Notes: generated by a model not told the origin, from the letters alone. Shown: positions 26,942 through 37,068, numbered from the stretch's first letter. The stretch: 64,000 bases of DNA from Flavobacterium azizsancarii (GCF_027980145.1 NZ_JAMZNK010000003.1:62001-126000); one strand, 5' to 3'. Numbers and translations: made by a program.

Positions 26942-28174
26942 TTAAGGAATTAGTCGTAATGTAATCACATCATGAGGAACAATATCTGCAGTAAAATTCT
27001 TTTTTGTGGTACCAGATTCTTTATTCTTCCAAAGATCTTTAAGCTTAAAAACTGTTTTACTAAAATCAGCTTCATATCCAAAATCAGCATCTTTAATAAC
27101 ATGTTTTTTCCAATCAAAATTGATTTTTTTAGGCACTTCACTTCTATTCAAAAAAGTTACGGCCCAATTTCCATCTGATAAAGGTTTCACCCAAACTTCT
27201 AATCCATCTTCAGCAGAATATTTAAAACCCTGAATTCCCAGTTTATCCTGATCAACGGCAATTAATTCTTTGTTCGTTAAAATTGCCAGCGTTTCTTTTG
27301 ACATTTTTCTGAAATCATTTCCCGCAACAAGTGGTGATGCCATCATGCACCACATTGCAAAGTGCGCTTTATCTTCGGTATCATTCATCTCATTCCCCAC
27401 TTCCATCATATCAAAATCATTCCAATGATCGGGACCGGAATATTTACGAATATCTTTTCGCATTTCTACAATTTTCATGAATCCCCAGGACGACCAATTT
27501 TCAGGATGTTTAAACTCACAATCGAAACAAGGATAAATATCTCCGGAAATTCTCCATAAATTCCCAACAGGTTTCCCCCATTCCCATGGCTGATTATCTC
27601 CCCACTCGCAAAGACTAAATACAATAGGCCTTCCGGCTGTTTTTAGTGCATTACTCATTGTCGTATAAGCTTCTTTAGCTGTAATTCCCTGTGTATTGCA
27701 CCAATCATATTTTAAAAAATCAATCCCCAGTTTAGCATAAAAACGAGCATCCTGATATTCGTAACCACGTGTTCCCGGATAACCGGCACAAGTTTGTGTT
27801 CCTGCACAATTGTACAAACCAAATTTTAATCCTTTGCTATGAACATAATCTATTACCGCTTTCATCCCGTTAGGGAATTTAACCGGATCCGGAATCAAAT
27901 CCCCGTTAGCGTCTCGTTCTCTGGTCATCCAGCCATCATCAAGTACAATATAATTGTATCCGGCAGCTGCCATCCCGGAAGAGACCATAATATCTGCCGT
28001 TTCTTTTACTAATTTTTCATCGATACTTGTTCCAAAAGTATTCCATGAATTCCACCCCATTGGAGGTGTCATCGCGAGGCCTTCAAATTTTCCTGCTAAT
28101 TGGGTATGTGTATTTCCCTGACTAAAAACTAAACCTGAGATGCTTAAAGCGACTACTAAAATGATTTTTTTCAT
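26942..28174 (-). CDS. GH27 alpha-galactosidase
   Basis: A 410-residue secreted enzyme (signal peptide 1-19) that removes alpha-1,6-galactose side chains. The opening MTPPMGWNSWNTFG is diagnostic of GH27. The nucleophile is Asp157 (FLKYDWCN) and the acid/base Asp212 in RISGD. The YNCAGTQTC stretch carries the family's paired cysteines. A C-terminal beta-sandwich domain follows from about residue 320. In the sus operon it sits between the glycan-binding protein and GH5, which points to galactomannan or galactoglucomannan. A terminator-like hairpin lies just upstream, so its expression may be lower than that of susCD. Confidence 0.96.
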   Translation of the reverse strand: MKKIILVVALSISGLVFSQGNTHTQLAGKFEGLAMTPPMGWNSWNTFGTSIDEKLVKETADIMVSSGMAAAGYNYIVLDDGWMTRERDANGDLIPDPVKFPNGMKAVIDYVHSKGLKFGLYNCAGTQTCAGYPGTRGYEYQDARFYAKLGIDFLKYDWCNTQGITAKEAYTTMSNALKTAGRPIVFSLCEWGDNQPWEWGKPVGNLWRISGDIYPCFDCEFKHPENWSSWGFMKIVEMRKDIRKYSGPDHWNDFDMMEVGNEMNDTEDKAHFAMWCMMASPLVAGNDFRKMSKETLAILTNKELIAVDQDKLGIQGFKYSAEDGLEVWVKPLSDGNWAVTFLNRSEVPKKINFDWKKHVIKDADFGYEADFSKTVFKLKDLWKNKESGTTKKNFTADIVPHDVITLRLIP

Positions 28175-28198
28175 TATTAAAAATTCAAATTAATTATT

Positions 28199-28236
28199 AA
28201 AAAAAAAGCATTCCCTAATTGAGTAGATTAGGGAAT
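28199..28236 (-). terminator. Intra-operon intrinsic terminator between SGBP and GH27
   Basis: On the minus strand a perfect 10-bp stem ATTCCCTAAT / ATTAGGGAAT with a 7-base loop is followed by GC and nine T residues. It lies in the 102-base gap after the glycan-binding gene. Only 24 bases remain before the GH27 start, so GH27 and GH5 probably depend on read-through. Confidence 0.85.
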
Positions 28237-28276
28237 ACTTCAAACAAAACTCAAACCAAAGAGATTTCCTTAAAAA

Positions 28277-29317
28277 TTACTTCAGAATAAAACCAATATT
28301 ATCTAAGTAATATGTTGACTTATTACCTGTAAAATCTTTTAGAACAATATCCTGCAAACTTGTCACAGCAAAAGGCCAGGAATTCCATGGCAGATTATAT
28401 TCTTTCCATTCCGTCGTTACATCAATCACTTTAGCATCAGGATCACTCCAGTGTCCGTTCAGGATAATAGCCACTTTACCTGCTTTTTCACCTTTAATAA
28501 ACAATCTGATTCCGCTATAATTTGCCATATCCAAAGTTCCCCAATCTTTATTTCTAAAGCGGTTACCACCCCATCCGTCATTAATTGATTTTATCATTAC
28601 ATTTCCTTGTGCAGCGCCTGAACTTTCCAGAGAGACTTTATCATCTCCTCCGTCATAAAACCAGTCGTTGTACCATACATCATCAAATAATGCTGTACCA
28701 ATTGCTTCTTTTGAAGTAGCCGAACCTGAAATATTAGTAACTGTTACATATTTATTGGCAGCATTGGCCGGCATTTTAAATTTCAATTCTGTTAAACTTG
28801 AAGAAATTACAGGTACATCTACGGTTCCTACTTTTACAAGAGGATTTAGAAAATAATCTCCGGAAACTGTTACGATATCTCCTTCAACAGCATTGATAGG
28901 ATTATAACTTACTAATTTTGGTGTTGGTGGCGAAATCATAAAATCATAAAGTATCGTTCCGAATTTCGTCACTACTTTTAATTTATTGCTTGAATTTGCA
29001 TAAGGCGTTTTTTCATCGATTAAAACGAAAATTGCAGTATCTGTAACCAGCACAGGATTGAAATAAGTATCAAAATCATTGAAGTAAATTTTTGAAACAG
29101 TCGAAAGTCCTGTACCCTGAATAATATAATAATTTTTAGGATCACCAACCGTAACAGGAACTAAATCCCCTTCTTTAGATAATGCGACACTGGTAATTGC
29201 AGGATTACCGGATCCGCCACTGGCAGCATCATCGCTGTTGCAGGAAGAAAACCCACCCACCAGTACAAATGCTGTTGCAAAAAAAGAAAAGAGGTATTTT
29301 ATTTTTATATTTTTCAT
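28277..29317 (-). CDS. Surface glycan-binding protein (SGBP-B type) with IPT/TIG domains
   Basis: A 346-residue lipoprotein (GGFSSC, Cys26). Two IPT/TIG Ig-like domains (about 36-118 and 119-200) lead to a C-terminal glycan-binding domain (205-346) resembling the SGBP-B xyloglucan-binding domain, rich in Trp (DVWYNDWFYDGGDD, GHWSDP, WKEYNLPWNSWP). Such proteins extend from the outer membrane and hand polysaccharide to the SusCD complex. It starts 19 bases after susD. The ligand is inferred from the locus to be a mannan; binding residues cannot be assigned from sequence alone. Confidence 0.88.
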   Translation of the reverse strand: MKNIKIKYLFSFFATAFVLVGGFSSCNSDDAASGGSGNPAITSVALSKEGDLVPVTVGDPKNYYIIQGTGLSTVSKIYFNDFDTYFNPVLVTDTAIFVLIDEKTPYANSSNKLKVVTKFGTILYDFMISPPTPKLVSYNPINAVEGDIVTVSGDYFLNPLVKVGTVDVPVISSSLTELKFKMPANAANKYVTVTNISGSATSKEAIGTALFDDVWYNDWFYDGGDDKVSLESSGAAQGNVMIKSINDGWGGNRFRNKDWGTLDMANYSGIRLFIKGEKAGKVAIILNGHWSDPDAKVIDVTTEWKEYNLPWNSWPFAVTSLQDIVLKDFTGNKSTYYLDNIGFILK

Positions 29318-29336
29318 AATATTTAAATTTTAATAA

Positions 29337-30935
29337 TTATTTAAAAGTATACGGAACTGGCGGCTGTAATAACTTTGGATTTTTAGCTACCTCATTATCC
29401 GGATAATCCATATAGAAATCATTTGCGGCGTGATCTTCACTATATCTGGGTGTATAATGAATCTCAGCATATCGGTCTCCCCTATTTTGCGCAGACATAA
29501 TAGCAATCGCTTTTGTTTTATCGATACGCCCTAAATCGAACCAATAATCTCCTTCGAAGCACAATTCTTTTCTTCTTTCTAAAAAGATTGCATCAAAAGT
29601 TACCGTAGTTAAACTAGCCAGACCTGCTCTTTTTCTAACAGCATTTATCGAATTTAAAGCAGCCGGATCAGATGTGCTTGATCCTCCTGCTAACACAGCT
29701 TCGGCGTGAATTAATAATAACTCAGCATAACGCATTACATAAGAATTATTATCCATCATTGCCCAACTATCAATTTGACCGGTAGCATTTCCGTTTACAA
29801 CTCCGATACAATATTTTTTAATCGCTCCTCCGGATGCCTGAGCCAGATCTTTATCTGCAGGCACTGTAAATCCAACTCCTTGTGTTGTTTTTATATTTGG
29901 ATAAGTAGCTCCGGGAACCATTACAGTTTCATGCTTTCTTAAATCTCCGTCGTCATATAAAGAAAGAAGCACTTCCTGACTTGGACCAAAAACTCCCGCA
30001 TAAGCTGCATTTGAAGTTGATAATGTTCCGTCCTGAAAACCAAACTGTGTATTGCAATTATTTCCGGATCCGTAGTTACCATCTGTTTTCCATTGAAGCG
30101 CAAAAATAGATTCTTCGTTATTATTGTTTGGATATGTAAACAAATCAGCAAAGCTTTTTCCCGGTAATTGATCCCCTCCTAATAATTTAAATTCACCACT
30201 ATTGATAACACTTTCTGCCATTGCTCTGGCATTTGCATAATCCTTTTGATACAAATAAACTTTTGCCAGCATTGCTTTTGCAGAACCTTTAGAAACATGT
30301 CCGTTATTGGCATAATTAGCTCCTCTGGTTTTATCAGCCAATAAGTCAATCGCTTTTAAATAATCCATTGTGATTAATTTATAAACATCTGCAACAGTAT
30401 TATTATTTATATAAGGATTACTTGTATAATCCAGAGGATTTTCGATAATTGGCACCGGCCCCCAAAGTCTCACTAAATCAAAATACGAAGTAGCTCTTAA
30501 AAAATAAGCTTCTCCAATTGTATTGTCCAAAACATTTTTAGAAACATCCGGTCCTACTCTGGATTTCAGGAAATTAATAATCATATTTGACTGCTGCACA
30601 TTTGCCCATAACGAAGACCAGCCGTTTACCAATTCAGGATCACTACCGTTAATCGAGAAAGTTTTTAATCCGCTTACATCACCAGAGCCAGAATACATAT
30701 TACCGGAACCCACTTCGAGTGCCCACCAAAATTTATTATACATTTGAAACCAAGTCCTGCTGTACATTCCGTTTGTAGCAGATGATACCTGATCATTTGT
30801 ACTATAATAAGAATCTAAACTAATTCCGTCCTCAGAAGGTCTGTCAGTAAAATCATCCTGACATGATCCAAAAGTCAAAAATGCTGTTGCTATAAGAAGC
30901 AAACTATATCTATTTAAAAAAGATTTCTTTTTCAT
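29337..30935 (-). CDS. SusD/RagB-family glycan-binding lipoprotein
   Basis: A 532-residue outer-membrane lipoprotein (TFGSC, Cys25) of the SusD/RagB family. The N-terminal SusD-like helical region contains the TPR-like motif AKAMLAKVYLYQKDYANARAMAE. The C-terminal domain has NAVRKRAGL and FLERRKELCFEGDYWFDLGR, the strongest family signature. SusD caps the SusC transporter and captures oligosaccharide. It follows susC by 13 bases. The partner gene and the enzymes around it suggest manno-oligosaccharides as ligand. Confidence 0.96.
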   Translation of the reverse strand: MKKKSFLNRYSLLLIATAFLTFGSCQDDFTDRPSEDGISLDSYYSTNDQVSSATNGMYSRTWFQMYNKFWWALEVGSGNMYSGSGDVSGLKTFSINGSDPELVNGWSSLWANVQQSNMIINFLKSRVGPDVSKNVLDNTIGEAYFLRATSYFDLVRLWGPVPIIENPLDYTSNPYINNNTVADVYKLITMDYLKAIDLLADKTRGANYANNGHVSKGSAKAMLAKVYLYQKDYANARAMAESVINSGEFKLLGGDQLPGKSFADLFTYPNNNNEESIFALQWKTDGNYGSGNNCNTQFGFQDGTLSTSNAAYAGVFGPSQEVLLSLYDDGDLRKHETVMVPGATYPNIKTTQGVGFTVPADKDLAQASGGAIKKYCIGVVNGNATGQIDSWAMMDNNSYVMRYAELLLIHAEAVLAGGSSTSDPAALNSINAVRKRAGLASLTTVTFDAIFLERRKELCFEGDYWFDLGRIDKTKAIAIMSAQNRGDRYAEIHYTPRYSEDHAANDFYMDYPDNEVAKNPKLLQPPVPYTFK

Positions 30936-30948
30936 TTTGTTTTAATTT

Positions 30949-33900
30949 TTAAAATTCTACGTTAAGTCCAAATAAAAATGTTCTCGCTACCGGATATCTT
31001 CCGTTGTCAATTCCTGATAAAAGCACATTTTGATTGAATGAACCTATCTCCGGATCATAACCAGAATAGTTGGTGAACGTGTATAAATTTTGTGCGGTTC
31101 CGTACAATCTTAATCTTGATATTTTATATTTTGAAATAATATCTTGTGGTAATGAATACCCGATAGTTACGTTTTGAATCCTTAAATAAGATCCATCCTC
31201 TACATAACGATCTGAAATAAGTAAATTATTATTTGCAGAATCTGCGATTGGTCTCGGGTTATTGCTTCCTGTATTTGTAGGCGAATAATAATCCATTGCT
31301 TGTACTAACTGATTATCATATAAAGATGCATTTGTTGTTCCTCCTCTTCTGGTTAAGTTCATTACATCATTTCCGTATGATCCCTGCAAGAATACAGAAC
31401 AGTCTACATTTTTATATTTAAAGTTATTGGTAAAACCAAAAGTGAATTTTGGATGCGGATTTCCGATAAAAGTTTTATCACTTGCATCTATTTTACCATC
31501 GTTATTTACATCGACATATTTTACATCTCCCAAAGCTGTTTGACCGGCAGCAGTTCCTACAGCCTGACCAAACTGAATTGGCGCACTATTCAAAGTAGCC
31601 TGATCTTTAAACAATCCATCTGTTTTGTATCCGTAAAATAAACCAATAGGATTTCCAACTGTAGTATTGGTCACTACAACAGGCTGATATCCGTTTGTAT
31701 TTACTTCCTGAGTCAAGACAATTCCGTTAGCGATTTCATCCAAATTATTTTTGTATTGTGATATAACCAAAGAGGTATCCCAATTAAAATTACCTGCTGA
31801 TCTCATATCGTAACCCACAGTAAGATCAAATCCTTTGTTGCTCATTGTTCCTAAATTAGAATATGGCGCAGAAATTCCTCCGTATTGTCCTCCACCTCCG
31901 GTTAAATAAAGCGGCAATGGCACCTGAAACAAAAATCCTTTTGATTTTTTATCATAGACATCAAAACTCGCAGAGAGTTTATTATTCAGCAGTGTAAAAT
32001 CGATACCTAAATTGGTCTGATTTAGTGATTCCCAAACCAAATTAGGATTAGGATAATTGGATGGTAAAAAGCCGCTTCCTAAACCGGAATTCTGAGCTCC
32101 TAACATGGCAGAATAGCTGTTGTTCGGGATTTGCTGATTTCCTGTTTCTCCATAACCTGCTCTGAATTTGATATTATCAACATACTTGCGGGTTCCCTCC
32201 ATAAAAGACTCGTTTGATAATTTCCAGGAACCGGAAATCGCATTAAAAACTCCTTTTTGATTTCCAGTTGTAGGATCAAACTTAGACGAAATATCTTGTC
32301 TGACAGAAGCTGTAAGACTGTACTTATCATTGAAATCATAAATAATACGAGCAAAAAGAGAAGCAAGTGAAGCGCTGCCTTTATATTGTGTAATCGTATT
32401 ATTATCGACATCAGCCAGGTTAATAGTATGAATAGAATTTGTCTTAAAACCTTGCGCTGATGCAACTAAACCTTCCCAATGCGAATCATTTGCTTCCTGA
32501 CCTGCCAAAAGTGTAACTCTGTGTTTACCGAAAGTTTTATCGTAAGTCAATAAATTTTTGATGTTTGTAGAATACCAATTTTGTCTTCGCACATCAAGAT
32601 CTGCCAATAAATTTACCTGGCTTCCCCATGCATAAGAAGGTCTGAAATCATCATTTTCAGAAAACTCCGTATTGGCTGCAATTTCAATTCGGTATTTTAA
32701 TCCTTTAAAAAGATCCACTTCAGCATAGATATTCCCTAAGAAATTCTTTCTGACCAATTTATTTTCTCTGGTCAAGGCCTCAGCAACCGGATTATAATAT
32801 GTAACACTTTGTTCTGATGAAGGAGGTCCGGCAAATGAACCATCAGAATTTCGAACAGGAATATCCGGAGATTGTAATAAAGTATTCGAAATCAATCCTG
32901 AATAACTTTGATTCACTGTAATCTTCTCGTTTGTAATACCTCCCGTAAGATTTCCGCCAATTCTTAACCATGGTTTAATTTTCGAATCTAAATTCAATCT
33001 TACTGTATATCTTTTTAATCCTGAATTTATAATCGTTCCCTGATTATCTAAATAACTTCCTGACAGGTAGTAACTAGTTCCGTCTTTAGCACCAGAAAAT
33101 GATAACTGGTGACTTTGAGAAACTGCTGTTCTATATACTTCGTCCTGCCAATTAGTTCCTGGACCCAATAATTCAGGATGCGAAAATTCCTGACGTGTCT
33201 GAAATCCCCATAATTTAGCCAAATCTGTTTTCAACGTTGCGTATTGAGGCAAAGTCAAAACATCCAGTTTATTAGTAACTGAACTCATAGAAGTGTAGTT
33301 CTCGTAAGAAACCTTTCCACCACCTTTTCTACCGGATTTTGTTGTAATTATGATAACTCCATTTGCACCTCTCGAACCATAAATAGCTGTTGCAGAAGCA
33401 TCTTTCAAAATATCCATAGATTCGATATCACTTGGATTAATCATCGACAAAGGGCTCATAGCCGTGTTCCCGCTTCCTCCTGAAGAAGAAAACCCGTCTT
33501 TACCGGCCAAAGTTTGCCCGCTTGTAGATTTTCCTGTAGCATCTCCTGATATTGGCACACCATCGATAACATACAAAGGCTCATTTGTTCCCGTGATAGA
33601 AGTAGTTCCTCGTATCCTTACAGAAGCTGCACCTCCCGGCTGTCCTGAATTGTTTGTTACAGAAACCCCGGCGGCTTTACCCTGAAGCATTTGGTCTATA
33701 GAAACTTGTTTTATGTTCTCTAAATCTTTTGCTTTTACTGAAGATATTGCACCATTTACGTCTTTCTTTTTCTGAGTTCCGTAACCAATTACAACAACTT
33801 CTCTTAAATCCTCAGAGCTCGACACCAGAGAAACGTTAATTTTTGTTCTTCCTGCGATCCCCATTTTTTGAGAATCGAACCCAATAAATGACACCACTAA

Positions 33901-34146
33901 TGTTCCGTTAGAAGGCGCATCAATAGTATATTTACCATCAAAATCTGTAGAAGTAGTCGTTTTAGATCCAACAATCGAAATGTTGGCTCCAGGAATTGTC
34001 ATTCCTTTACTGTCAGATACCGTTCCTGTTACTGTTAGTTTTACCTGAGCCGTAACAAAATTACTCGTCAGTAACAAAAATAAAATCAGAGGAACCGCTT
34101 TGTGGTTAGCATTCCAATGAATGAAGTTAGTCATTAGTTTTTTCAT
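30949..34146 (-). CDS. SusC/RagA-family TonB-dependent transporter
   Basis: A 1065-residue outer-membrane importer. Residues 1-33 form a long signal peptide ending VTAQ. A carboxypeptidase-regulatory-like domain (35-110, ending in VSFIGFDSQ) precedes the SusC signature (VVIGYGTQKKKDVNGA), the plug (GAAGVSV-like segment, VRIRGTTSITGTNEPLYVIDGVPI, YGSRGANGVIIITTKSG) and a 22-stranded barrel ending in NVEF. It imports oligosaccharides with energy from TonB. It is the first gene of the operon; a promoter candidate lies about 80 bases upstream. The AraC-type regulator gene is upstream on the same strand. Confidence 0.97.
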   Translation of the reverse strand: MKKLMTNFIHWNANHKAVPLILFLLLTSNFVTAQVKLTVTGTVSDSKGMTIPGANISIVGSKTTTSTDFDGKYTIDAPSNGTLVVSFIGFDSQKMGIAGRTKINVSLVSSSEDLREVVVIGYGTQKKKDVNGAISSVKAKDLENIKQVSIDQMLQGKAAGVSVTNNSGQPGGAASVRIRGTTSITGTNEPLYVIDGVPISGDATGKSTSGQTLAGKDGFSSSGGSGNTAMSPLSMINPSDIESMDILKDASATAIYGSRGANGVIIITTKSGRKGGGKVSYENYTSMSSVTNKLDVLTLPQYATLKTDLAKLWGFQTRQEFSHPELLGPGTNWQDEVYRTAVSQSHQLSFSGAKDGTSYYLSGSYLDNQGTIINSGLKRYTVRLNLDSKIKPWLRIGGNLTGGITNEKITVNQSYSGLISNTLLQSPDIPVRNSDGSFAGPPSSEQSVTYYNPVAEALTRENKLVRKNFLGNIYAEVDLFKGLKYRIEIAANTEFSENDDFRPSYAWGSQVNLLADLDVRRQNWYSTNIKNLLTYDKTFGKHRVTLLAGQEANDSHWEGLVASAQGFKTNSIHTINLADVDNNTITQYKGSASLASLFARIIYDFNDKYSLTASVRQDISSKFDPTTGNQKGVFNAISGSWKLSNESFMEGTRKYVDNIKFRAGYGETGNQQIPNNSYSAMLGAQNSGLGSGFLPSNYPNPNLVWESLNQTNLGIDFTLLNNKLSASFDVYDKKSKGFLFQVPLPLYLTGGGGQYGGISAPYSNLGTMSNKGFDLTVGYDMRSAGNFNWDTSLVISQYKNNLDEIANGIVLTQEVNTNGYQPVVVTNTTVGNPIGLFYGYKTDGLFKDQATLNSAPIQFGQAVGTAAGQTALGDVKYVDVNNDGKIDASDKTFIGNPHPKFTFGFTNNFKYKNVDCSVFLQGSYGNDVMNLTRRGGTTNASLYDNQLVQAMDYYSPTNTGSNNPRPIADSANNNLLISDRYVEDGSYLRIQNVTIGYSLPQDIISKYKISRLRLYGTAQNLYTFTNYSGYDPEIGSFNQNVLLSGIDNGRYPVARTFLFGLNVEF

Positions 34147-34459
34147 AATAAATGTTTGGTTAGTTTAAATTTGTTATCCTAATTCAAGTTATAAATAGAG
34201 TCCTATTTTATTTCTTAAATTATTTAACAAATCTATAACACAACAAAACATTAAATCAATAGTATTATATCATTTAACGATAATATTTTTACTATGAATC
34301 AATAAAAAAACACATATTAAAATAAAACACATAAAAAATTGAATTATTCGCAAACCAAACGTATCAAATCACTGTAGCTAATAAACAAAAATTAACGAAT
34401 CAGCCAAAAAGCAAACGATTTCGTTAAAAATAATATTTGTTTGTGCAAAAAAAGTATCA
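34147..34459. other. susC upstream region
   Basis: A 313-base gap between the regulator and susC with no gene. It holds the susC promoter candidate (34228-34259) and an untranslated leader of roughly 75 bases. Any AraC-protein binding sites should be here, but I could not pick out a clear direct repeat. Confidence 0.5.
34228..34259 (-). promoter_or_regulatory. Putative susC operon promoter
   Basis: On the minus strand TTG (34259-34257) and TAGATTTG (34235-34228), 21 bases apart, fit the Bacteroidota -33/-7 pattern. The start codon is 81 bases downstream. Confidence 0.5.
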
Positions 34460-35338
34460 CTATAAAATACGCTTTAATCCAGAGAAATCTTCTCTATACT
34501 GGCTTGGTGTACAGTTTTTAATCGCTTTAAAACTACGGTTGAAGTTTGCTATATTATTAAACCCGGATTTAAAAGCAACTTCAGAAACACTCATATCTTT
34601 TTCTACCAGCCAACGAGCTGCATATCCAATTCGAATATCATTTATATAATTGACAAATGTTTTTCCGGTACGTTTTTTAATAAACCGATTGAATGAAATT
34701 ATAGACATACTGGCAACACCGGCAACATCTTCTAAAGTGATCTTCTCAGCAAAATGTTTCTGTACATATTCATAAACCAATTTCATTTTATCATAATCAT
34801 CAAACGTGTCATAATCTACTGTATAAGTAGAAAGCAAACGCTGGTTTCTGGAATTCGCCAAATCATAAAGCAATGAAGTAATTTCTAAAAAATAGTCCAT
34901 ACCATCTAATTTAGAAAGCCTTACCAACCGTGGAGTCAATTCTTCGGCTATTTTTTTCGAGAATAAAATACCGTGAATCGAACGATTGAACATATCCCGA
35001 ATTGGGTTCATAATACGCCTGGCAAGAAATGATTCATGAAACAAATCGTTATGAAACTGAATGGTTATTTCGTGGATTTTTTTGCTTGTACATTTATTTA
35101 ATTCCCAACCGTGATATAAATTCGGACCAATCAAAACCAGTTCAACATTATCGATTTCTTCTATATTATCCCCTACAACCCGCTTTACTCCTTTTCCGTT
35201 TAGTATAAAATTGATCTCAAATTCCGGATGATAATGCACCGGAAAATCAAAACTATCTTTCACTCTGTCAAAAACCAAAAAGCTGTCTCCAGCAGATAAC
35301 GGAGCGATTTCTCTATAAAAATTTTTAGTACTGCCCAT
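34460..35338 (-). CDS. AraC-family transcriptional regulator with cupin sensor domain
   Basis: A 292-residue regulator. The N-terminal cupin-like domain (about 15-110) has FPVHYHPEFEINFILNGKG, the sugar-sensing domain of AraC-type proteins. The C-terminal 100 residues hold two helix-turn-helix motifs (ITLEDVAGVASMS, then VSEVAFKSGFNNIANFNRSFK) and the family end TPSQYREDF. It lies between the divergent arms of the mannan locus and so is the obvious candidate regulator of both. Most Bacteroides loci of this kind use hybrid two-component or SusR-like sensors, or ECF sigma factors, so an AraC protein with a cytoplasmic sensor suggests induction by an imported sugar. That ligand is unknown. Confidence 0.93.
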   Translation of the reverse strand: MGSTKNFYREIAPLSAGDSFLVFDRVKDSFDFPVHYHPEFEINFILNGKGVKRVVGDNIEEIDNVELVLIGPNLYHGWELNKCTSKKIHEITIQFHNDLFHESFLARRIMNPIRDMFNRSIHGILFSKKIAEELTPRLVRLSKLDGMDYFLEITSLLYDLANSRNQRLLSTYTVDYDTFDDYDKMKLVYEYVQKHFAEKITLEDVAGVASMSIISFNRFIKKRTGKTFVNYINDIRIGYAARWLVEKDMSVSEVAFKSGFNNIANFNRSFKAIKNCTPSQYREDFSGLKRIL

Positions 35339-35582
35339 CTTTAAAATCTATTTTAAGAAGTAATATTCGTTTTTTTTATTGCAATAATATGATATATAAT
35401 TGATAAAATAATATTAATTATACCAGAAACATCCGATTATCTTTGAAAAATAGAATTATCATTTTTACAAAAAGAGTATTAATAATAAACATTAATCATT
35501 TTTAATGTAATAACTTTTTATAGTTTTGATAGTTTTAGTCCAAAAATAGTTCTGAATTTTCGATTATAAATTTGAGCCTTTT

Positions 35583-35610
35583 TTTGACAACTATACCTTT
35601 TATAAATTTG
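35583..35610 (+). promoter_or_regulatory. Putative promoter of the GH26 operon
   Basis: TTTG (35583-35586) and TAAATTTG (35603-35610) are separated by 16 bases, a good Bacteroidota promoter. The GH26 start codon is 33 bases downstream. The rest of the 305-base gap (35339-35643) is A+T-rich with no gene. Confidence 0.6.
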
Positions 35611-35643
35611 CAGTTATTGCACTGAACAACAAGTATATTCATA

Positions 35644-36780
35644 ATGAAAAAACATATAATAGTACTAATATCAGCTCTATTCATAGGAACTTCTTGTTCT
35701 GCAAACCCTATTATCACTAATACTAATTTGTCACTATCAGATAAAAAAGCTACACCTGAAACTGTTTCATTATACAAAAAACTGCATCAATTGTCACAAA
35801 AAGGATACTTATTCGGGCATCAGGATGATCTTGCCTACGGTGTAAATTGGAAATACGAAGACGGTCGCAGCGACATAAAAGATGTTGTTGGCGATTATCC
35901 TGCCGTTTACGGTTGGGACATTGCCGGACTGGAAAAGGATGACCTAAATAATATTGACGGTGTTCCTTTTGCGAAAATGAAACAATACATTAAAGAAGCG
36001 AATGCAAGAGGCGGAATTTCTACCGTAAGCTGGCATCTTGATAATCCTGCAACTGGGAAAAATGCCTGGGACAATACTCCAAATGCAGCAAAAACAGTTC
36101 TACCAGGTGGAGAAAACCATAAAAAATTTACGATCTGGTTAGACAAAGCGGCTGATTTCTTTTTATCCTTAAAAGATAAAGAAGGAAAAAACATCCCGAT
36201 TCTTTTCAGACCTTATCACGAACTTACCGGTGGCTGGTTTTGGTGGGGAAAAGGAAATTGTACTCCCGAAGAATTTAAAACCTTATGGAAATTCACTTTT
36301 GAATATCTGCAGAAAAAAGGAGTTCATAATTTAATTTATATTTACAACACAAGCAGTTTTAGCTCAAAAGAAGATTTTCTTACCAACTATCCCGATGATA
36401 GTTATGCTGATATTTTAAGTTTTGATTCTTACCAGAATAATGACGACAAAGAGGGCAAAAAATTCATAAATGAAGTTCAAAGTCAACTTAAAATCATAGA
36501 TGAAATTGGTACAAAACAAAATAAATTAATTGCGATAGCCGAAGCGGGTTATGAAGCGATTCCAGACCCGAAATGGTGGACAGGAACTTTGTCTAAAGCG
36601 ATTGGCGATTATAAAATCTCTTATGTTTTATTATGGAGAAATCACGGCTGGCAGGAAAAAGAACAAAAAATGCATTATTACGCACCATATAAGGGACAAG
36701 TAAGCGAGAAAGATTTTATTGATTTTTATAATCTGGATAAAACCTTATTCGAAAAAGACATTAATAAAATTAAAAAATGA
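35644..36780 (+). CDS. GH26 beta-mannanase lipoprotein
   Basis: A 378-residue lipoprotein (FIGTSC, Cys18). The GH26 catalytic domain shows FGHQDDLAYG near the N-terminus, ISTVSWHLDNP, acid/base Glu193 in RPYHELTGGWFWWG and nucleophile Glu300 in IAEAGYE. The family attacks beta-1,4-mannosidic bonds, as endo-mannanase or mannobiose-releasing exo-enzyme; which one cannot be told here. The lipobox suggests membrane anchoring. It is the first gene of the plus-strand operon, divergent from the regulator. Confidence 0.95.
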   Translation: MKKHIIVLISALFIGTSCSANPIITNTNLSLSDKKATPETVSLYKKLHQLSQKGYLFGHQDDLAYGVNWKYEDGRSDIKDVVGDYPAVYGWDIAGLEKDDLNNIDGVPFAKMKQYIKEANARGGISTVSWHLDNPATGKNAWDNTPNAAKTVLPGGENHKKFTIWLDKAADFFLSLKDKEGKNIPILFRPYHELTGGWFWWGKGNCTPEEFKTLWKFTFEYLQKKGVHNLIYIYNTSSFSSKEDFLTNYPDDSYADILSFDSYQNNDDKEGKKFINEVQSQLKIIDEIGTKQNKLIAIAEAGYEAIPDPKWWTGTLSKAIGDYKISYVLLWRNHGWQEKEQKMHYYAPYKGQVSEKDFIDFYNLDKTLFEKDINKIKK

Positions 36781-37068
36781 GAATTAAAAAACCTCTAAAA
36801 TCCGTGTCATCTGCATTTAAAAAAAGAATATTAAAAAGAAACATATTTCTTTCACCTAGCTCGGCTATGTTTATTTAAATAAGTGAAATGCCTTTTAAGT
36901 TCAAAAAAATCTATGTTTCTATGTGTTTAAATATCGTATTCAAAATAAAATCTGTTTTTATCCGTGTTTTTACGAAGTAAATCCGTTTTATCCGCGTCAA
37001 AAAAAATCAACAAATAGAAACATTAAACAATCGACCAAATCTAAATTACAACCATTAAAAAAAGTCTA

